Under the pieces are notes generated by a model, which was not told where the DNA came from, made no database searches, and worked only from the letters and a program-made list of their open reading frames with translations. Below are positions 60,281-64,000 of a stretch of 64,000 nt of DNA, piece by piece. Each line of letters begins with the position of its first letter. Within the stretch, counting starts at the first letter, position 1. The position numbers were made by a program, and so were the translations under genes. Source of the DNA: Haloferax litoreum (GTDB lineage: Archaea; Halobacteriota; Halobacteria; Halobacteriales; Haloferacaceae); contig NZ_WKJO01000001.1 of NCBI RefSeq assembly GCF_009674605.1, forward strand, positions 124,001 through 188,000, read 5' to 3'.

Positions 60281-60502
60281 ATGAGTGACGCCGAAGTTCC
60301 CGAAGGGCGTATCGACGAGACGACCACGTGGCCAGACCTGGCGATTAGCCTCTACGACCGACTCACCGGACGCAACGCCGAGATTACCTACGCGTTCGAC
60401 GACATGGCTATCGACGTTCCGAGCGGCACTGGTGAGGACGCCGAACACGCCCACTGGCGACTCGACGGGACTGTCCGAGTCACCACCCGTGACCGAGAGT
60501 AA
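60281..60502 (+). CDS. Small conserved haloarchaeal protein (73 aa)
   Basis: ATG 60281 (MSDAEVPEGRIDETTTWPD). The peptide continues LYDRLTGRNAEITYAFDDM and ends HWRLDGTVRVTTRDRE. It is acidic with likely beta-strands in the second half. The stop overlaps the start of the next gene by 14 nt. No family recognised; the pair is probably translated together. Confidence 0.65.
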   Translation: MSDAEVPEGRIDETTTWPDLAISLYDRLTGRNAEITYAFDDMAIDVPSGTGEDAEHAHWRLDGTVRVTTRDRE

Positions 60503-60872
60503 TCTGGTCGCGCCACTGTCGGTGGACACGGAAGACCTCAGCTTGACCGTTGCAGGCGTGTCGATGCCCGTGTATTCGACTGGAACCCGGTTGTTCGTGG
60601 AAGTACCGACGGCGTGGAGTGCGCTCCGGGTCGTCCGTGCTGCCGACGTCGACTTCGAGGAAGTCGCCCGTGTATTGACCACAGCAGAGTTAACGACCGA
60701 AGTCAGGGTCCGAGGGCGGACCGTCGCTGTCGTCGGTACCGATGCTCGGCCGGGCTTCGTCTCTCGCGAACTAGGTATCGACCCGGCGGAGTTCCGGGTC
60801 GGTGGCGCGCTAACAGCACTCGGCGATGGCGTGCGTGCCACCGTGGAGCGGGTCGTTTCGATGCTCCCCTGA
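60489..60872 (+). CDS. Conserved haloarchaeal protein (127 aa), coupled to the preceding gene
   Basis: GTG 60489 (TESNLVAPLSVDTEDLSL) was chosen because it overlaps the preceding stop. The sequence is beta-rich: LTVAGVSMPVYSTGTRLFVE, RVRGRTVAVVGTDARPGFVS and FRVGGALTALGDGVRATVER. There is no signal peptide, membrane segment or metal motif. Family not recognised. The overlap and shared promoter make it likely to function with the 73-aa protein. Confidence 0.65.
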   Translation: MTESNLVAPLSVDTEDLSLTVAGVSMPVYSTGTRLFVEVPTAWSALRVVRAADVDFEEVARVLTTAELTTEVRVRGRTVAVVGTDARPGFVSRELGIDPAEFRVGGALTALGDGVRATVERVVSMLP

Positions 60873-60958
60873 GACCATCACGACACGCCCGGCGGGTGGC
60901 ACCGAACGATATCGACGGCCTCGAATCCTTTTAACACACCCCACCGAGACCATCCGAT

Positions 60959-61291
60959 ATGCCCCGCAAGTACGACAAACTGGTCCGCGACGACATCCCC
61001 GAGATAATCCGCGCGTCCGGCGAGACGCCTGTGGTACACACCGCAGACGCCGACGAATTCGACCGTCGACTCGGCGAGAAACTGGTCGAAGAAGCCGAAG
61101 AGTTCGCCGAGTCGGGGGCAGTCGAAGAACTCGCCGACGTGTTCACCGTCGTGGACGCGATTCTCGCGCGGCGCGAGAGCGACTGGGACACAGTCCGTGA
61201 ACTCGCCGCCGAGAAGACGGCAGAACGCGGTGGGTTCGAAGACGGAGTCGTCCTCGAACGCGTCGACGAGTCGTCGCCGAACTCTCAGTGA
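60959..61291 (+). CDS. MazG-like NTP pyrophosphohydrolase
   Basis: A 110-residue all-helical protein. MPRKYDKLVRDDIPEIIRAS is a typical N-terminus, followed by the metal-binding helices LVEEAEEFAESG and EELADVFTVVDAI (ExxE and ExxD). Similar to the phosphoribosyl-ATP pyrophosphohydrolase-like family that hydrolyses nucleoside triphosphates, perhaps as house-cleaning. The substrate is not known. It forms its own transcript and is followed by the epimerase gene 86 nt later. Confidence 0.85.
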   Translation: MPRKYDKLVRDDIPEIIRASGETPVVHTADADEFDRRLGEKLVEEAEEFAESGAVEELADVFTVVDAILARRESDWDTVRELAAEKTAERGGFEDGVVLERVDESSPNSQ

Positions 61292-61377
61292 CCGCTGGGT
61301 GACCGCGTTCTCACCGACCGCCGGCCACCGCCGCCGGTTCTCCCACGTTTTTCACCGCGCACCACTTCGGCCCAGAC

Positions 61378-62367
61378 ATGGACACCGCACTCGTCATCGG
61401 CGGCACCCGCTTCATCGGCCGCCACCTCGTCTCGGACCTCCTCGACCACGACTACGACGTGACCATCTTCAACCGTGGGAACCACGACAATCCCTTCAGC
61501 GACGACCCGCGCGTCCAGCACGTTCAGGGTGACCGAACCGACGACGAAGCCCTCCGCACTGCGAAACTGACCGTCGAACCGGACGCCGTCTTCGACTGCG
61601 TGGCGTACAAACCGCGCGAAGTCGCCACTGCAGTGGACATCTTCGCCGACGTCGACGCCTACGTCTACATCTCTAGCGGGGCCGCCTACGGCAACGAAGA
61701 GATTCCAAAGCGCGAGGGCGTCACGGAACTCTGCGACTGCACGGACGAACAAGCGACAGACGACTCCCACAAGAGTTACGGTCCACGGAAGGCCGAAGGT
61801 GACCGTGTCGTCTTCGAGGCGGCGTCTCGCGGCATCGACGCGATGTCGGTCAGACCGTGTATCGTCTACGGCCCGCACGACTACACCGAGCGACTCGACT
61901 ACTGGATTGCCCGCGTGCTGAACTACGACCGAATCGTCGTCCCCGACGACGGCACGAACATCTGGCACCGCGCTTACGTCGAAGACGTGGCCAGCGCGAT
62001 GCGCGTCGTCGCCGAGGAGGGCGAGGCGGGCGAGGCGTACAACGTCGGCGACCGGCGACTCGTGACGCTCGAAGAGATGGTCGAGGTCATCGCCGACGCC
62101 GCCGGAACCGACGTGGAAGTCGTCCACGCGGGCGAACGCGAACTCGCGGCGTCTGGCCTGACTATGGACGACTTCGTCCTCTACCGCGACTACCCGCACG
62201 TCCTCTCGACGGAGAAACTCGCGCGTCTCGGGTGGGAATCGACTCCCGTCGACGAGGCGATGCGCCGGTCGGTCGACGACCACCGAGCGAGCGAGCGAGA
62301 TGGGTCCGAACACGACCCCGGTCGAGACGCCGAAGAACGCGTCCTGTCTATCCTCGACACGCTCTGA
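61378..62367 (+). CDS. NAD-dependent epimerase/dehydratase-family protein (SDR)
   Basis: A 329-residue extended short-chain dehydrogenase. The N-terminal NAD site is MDTALVIGGTRFIGRHLV, with the catalytic Tyr and Lys in KSYGPRKAEGDRV (Tyr-x3-Lys) and Ser in YISSGAAYG. It ends in a substrate domain with IWHRAYVEDVASAMRVVAE. Members modify nucleotide-linked sugars; haloarchaea need these for protein glycosylation, for example of the S-layer. The sugar is not readable. Confidence 0.88.
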   Translation: MDTALVIGGTRFIGRHLVSDLLDHDYDVTIFNRGNHDNPFSDDPRVQHVQGDRTDDEALRTAKLTVEPDAVFDCVAYKPREVATAVDIFADVDAYVYISSGAAYGNEEIPKREGVTELCDCTDEQATDDSHKSYGPRKAEGDRVVFEAASRGIDAMSVRPCIVYGPHDYTERLDYWIARVLNYDRIVVPDDGTNIWHRAYVEDVASAMRVVAEEGEAGEAYNVGDRRLVTLEEMVEVIADAAGTDVEVVHAGERELAASGLTMDDFVLYRDYPHVLSTEKLARLGWESTPVDEAMRRSVDDHRASERDGSEHDPGRDAEERVLSILDTL

Positions 62368-62466
62368 GGCCGGTCTGGTCGGCCCGACAGCACAAACAGA
62401 GACGCCGCTATCGACGGCCGAGGCCGTCGCGAGAGAGACCGGTGAGAGGTGTGTGGCCGACTGGCG

Positions 62467-63159
62467 TTACGGACTCAGTTCGCCGCCGTGTTCCATCTCG
62501 GGGACTTCGTCTTCCAACCACTCGCGGAACCACTTGACGCGCTTGAGTCGCTGGTGTGCGATGCTCTGCGCTCTGTCGGATTCGAGACGGCGGGAGGCGT
62601 CCCGACCACGTTCGAAGACACGTTCGACCATCTCTGCGGCGTCCATGTGCGTCCGTGCCTCGTAGCCCATCCGAAGGAGCATGAGCGCAGTCCCGTTGGC
62701 ACCGATTTTGTCGAGGATGTCCGCCTCGATGAGACACTGCGTCTCCAGCGAGACGTCGTCGAGCGACCCCTGATACGAGTGGTCGGCGACGACCTGACAC
62801 ACCTGTTCGACGAACGACTCGGGGTAGTCTCCGTGCGTCTTGAGGAACTCGCGTGCGACGCGAGCACCCTCTTCGGCGTGAATTTCCTGTTCTGCTTCGA
62901 GCTTCGAGATGTCGTGAAAGAGCGATGCGACGCGAACCACGTCCACGTCTGCACCTTCGCGTTCGGCGATGTCCGTCGAGAGGGAGACGACGTTGAGAAT
63001 GTGGTTGAAGCGGTACTCCGCGGAGTGCCACGGGTACCAGCGCATCCGACCACCGTCGTCTTCGTTCTCGACGCTCGCGGAGAGATAGTCCGAGACGAAG
63101 CGCTTCATGTCTTCGAACTCCGCGTCGGAGACTGCCGACTCTTTGATTTCAACGCCCAC
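62467..63159 (-). CDS. HD-domain phosphohydrolase
   Basis: A 230-residue protein with an HD fold: His53 (YRFNHILNVVSLS), His82-Asp83 (LFHDISKLEAE), and later ADHSYQG and ADILDKIGANG, which supply the remaining metal ligands. It probably hydrolyses a nucleotide or phosphorylated metabolite. The start MGVEIKESAVSDAEF has no upstream overlap. No partner gene is visible. The spacer to the right (63160-63374) has no gene. Confidence 0.85.
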   Translation of the reverse strand: MGVEIKESAVSDAEFEDMKRFVSDYLSASVENEDDGGRMRWYPWHSAEYRFNHILNVVSLSTDIAEREGADVDVVRVASLFHDISKLEAEQEIHAEEGARVAREFLKTHGDYPESFVEQVCQVVADHSYQGSLDDVSLETQCLIEADILDKIGANGTALMLLRMGYEARTHMDAAEMVERVFERGRDASRRLESDRAQSIAHQRLKRVKWFREWLEDEVPEMEHGGELSP

Positions 63160-63374
63160 GGAACCACCCCAGTGGGAGTTGGCGAGTACGTATTCTCATT
63201 ACTCAGAATGAGGACCGTTCCACTCTTAGGCGTTACGACACCCTCAGTCACCGAAACGCCGTTGTCGCCCGAACTCGGCACGTCTGACGGCCTCCATTGG
63301 CAGTGACTGTCATTCCGATTTCGTCGCCAGACTGGAGGGTCACAGCTAAATCGTCACCTCGCATCGCACACGAC

Positions 63375-64000
63375 ATGACCGACGCACGCTACCTCGACGA
63401 CGCCACTCGCCTCACCTTCGAGGCGACAGTCGAAGCAGTCCGCGGCACCGACCGCGTCGTCCTCGACCAGACGTACTTCTACCCCACGGGCGGCGGGCAA
63501 CCGAACGACACGGGAACGCTCTCGGGGGACGACACCGAGTGGGTCGTCACCGACGTCGTGAAGCGCGACCGAATCGAGCACGTCGTCGACGGTGACGCAC
63601 CCGAACCGGGGACGACGGTGACGGGCGAAATCGACGCCGACCGTCGCCGCGCCCACATGCGCTACCACACGGCCCAACACCTCCTCTCTGCGGTCCTGTT
63701 GAACGAATTCGACGCCGAGACGACCGGCAACCAACTCTACGCCGACCACGCCCACCTCGACTGCGCCTACGACCGATTCGACGCCGGGGACCTCCAGACC
63801 ATCGAGACTCGCTTGAACGACCTCGTCGAATCCGGCCTTCCCGTTCGGTGGTACACCCTCGATAGAGACGAGGCAGAAGCGACGCTCGACCCCGAGCGCA
63901 CCCGACTCCACCTCCTTCCCGACTCGATTCGAGAAGTCAGAATCGTCGAAATCGGCGACGAAGACGACCCCTTCGACCGGACTGCCTGCGCAGGGACACA
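63375..64000 (+). CDS. alaX: AlaX-type alanyl-tRNA editing protein, partial (cut by right edge)
   Basis: ATG 63375 opens a frame with no stop before the edge (about 208 codons). MTDARYLDDATRLTFEATVE is the AlaX N-terminus. YFYPTGGGQPNDTG is the family's glycine motif, and HTAQH (His98 and His102) is the zinc/editing site. The start of the second metal pair (ACAGT, expected to continue with His) is at the very edge. It hydrolyses Ser or Gly wrongly attached to alanyl-tRNA. C-terminus not visible. Confidence 0.88.
   Translation, partial: MTDARYLDDATRLTFEATVEAVRGTDRVVLDQTYFYPTGGGQPNDTGTLSGDDTEWVVTDVVKRDRIEHVVDGDAPEPGTTVTGEIDADRRRAHMRYHTAQHLLSAVLLNEFDAETTGNQLYADHAHLDCAYDRFDAGDLQTIETRLNDLVESGLPVRWYTLDRDEAEATLDPERTRLHLLPDSIREVRIVEIGDEDDPFDRTACAGT

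Noticed and set aside
1-64000. CRISPR arrays, insertion sequences, rRNA or tRNA genes
   Set aside because: No regularly spaced repeats, transposase frames, or RNA gene signatures were seen on reading both strands, although a scan by eye can miss a diverged tRNA.

Overview
The window is haloarchaeal chromosomal DNA, almost certainly Haloferax or a close relative. The coding sequence is GC-rich with strong GC at third codon positions, and the proteins are acidic. Start sites are often leaderless or nearly so. The window holds haloarchaeal hallmark genes: a PGF-CTERM S-layer glycoprotein, archaeosortase A with Cys173/Arg214/Arg253, diphthine synthase, archaeal CPSF1 (FttA) and archaeal-type ProS. 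No tRNA, rRNA, CRISPR array or insertion sequence was recognised.

Region 1 (1-6430) is the right part of an integrated genetic element whose left end lies outside the window. It is more AT-rich than the rest and is built of short, mostly unrecognised genes. It holds two winged-helix regulators, each with an inverted repeat in its promoter. A four-gene minus-strand operon with 4-nt overlaps ends in a P-loop ATPase. A chain of four overlapping tiny plus-strand genes follows, then a tyrosine recombinase (5122-6429) that faces left and marks the element's edge.

Region 2 (6591-16844) carries a stand-alone Lrp-type RAM domain, a small zinc protein, DoxX, dph5, archaeosortase A, the large S-layer glycoprotein gene, a two-domain glyoxalase-like protein, a MATE exporter and a DRG GTPase. 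The sortase and its presumed main substrate sit side by side. The S-layer transcript has marked hairpins in both its 5' leader and its 3' end.

Region 3 (17080-21129) is a cox cluster: cytochrome oxidase subunit I, several small membrane proteins including a previously unlisted 27-residue one, and a universal stress protein.

Region 4 (21132-26946) is a complete branched-chain amino acid/urea-type ABC importer operon (binding protein, two permeases, two ATPases) with a thioredoxin-fold gene as its last cistron. A 508-base spacer with a GC-rich hairpin island follows, then a Tat-exported orphan.

Region 5 (28189-41579) is central carbon metabolism: two acyl/acetyl-CoA synthetases, the methylmalonyl-CoA mutase large subunit, a ferredoxin reductase-like flavoprotein and the 2-oxoacid:ferredoxin oxidoreductase korAB. 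A nosDFY-type operon with a NosL-like domain fused to NosD, but no nosZ, lies among them.

Region 6 (41615-64000) is a mixed housekeeping stretch: lipoprotein, aldo-keto reductase, DUF373 protein, SppA protease, coiled-coil protein, endonuclease III, methylglyoxal synthase, FttA nuclease/terminator, a zinc anti-sigma-like protein with a palindromic operator, ProS, glutamate synthase large subunit, a MazG-like protein, a nucleoside-sugar epimerase-like protein, an HD protein, and the start of an AlaX-type alanyl-tRNA editing protein cut by the right edge.
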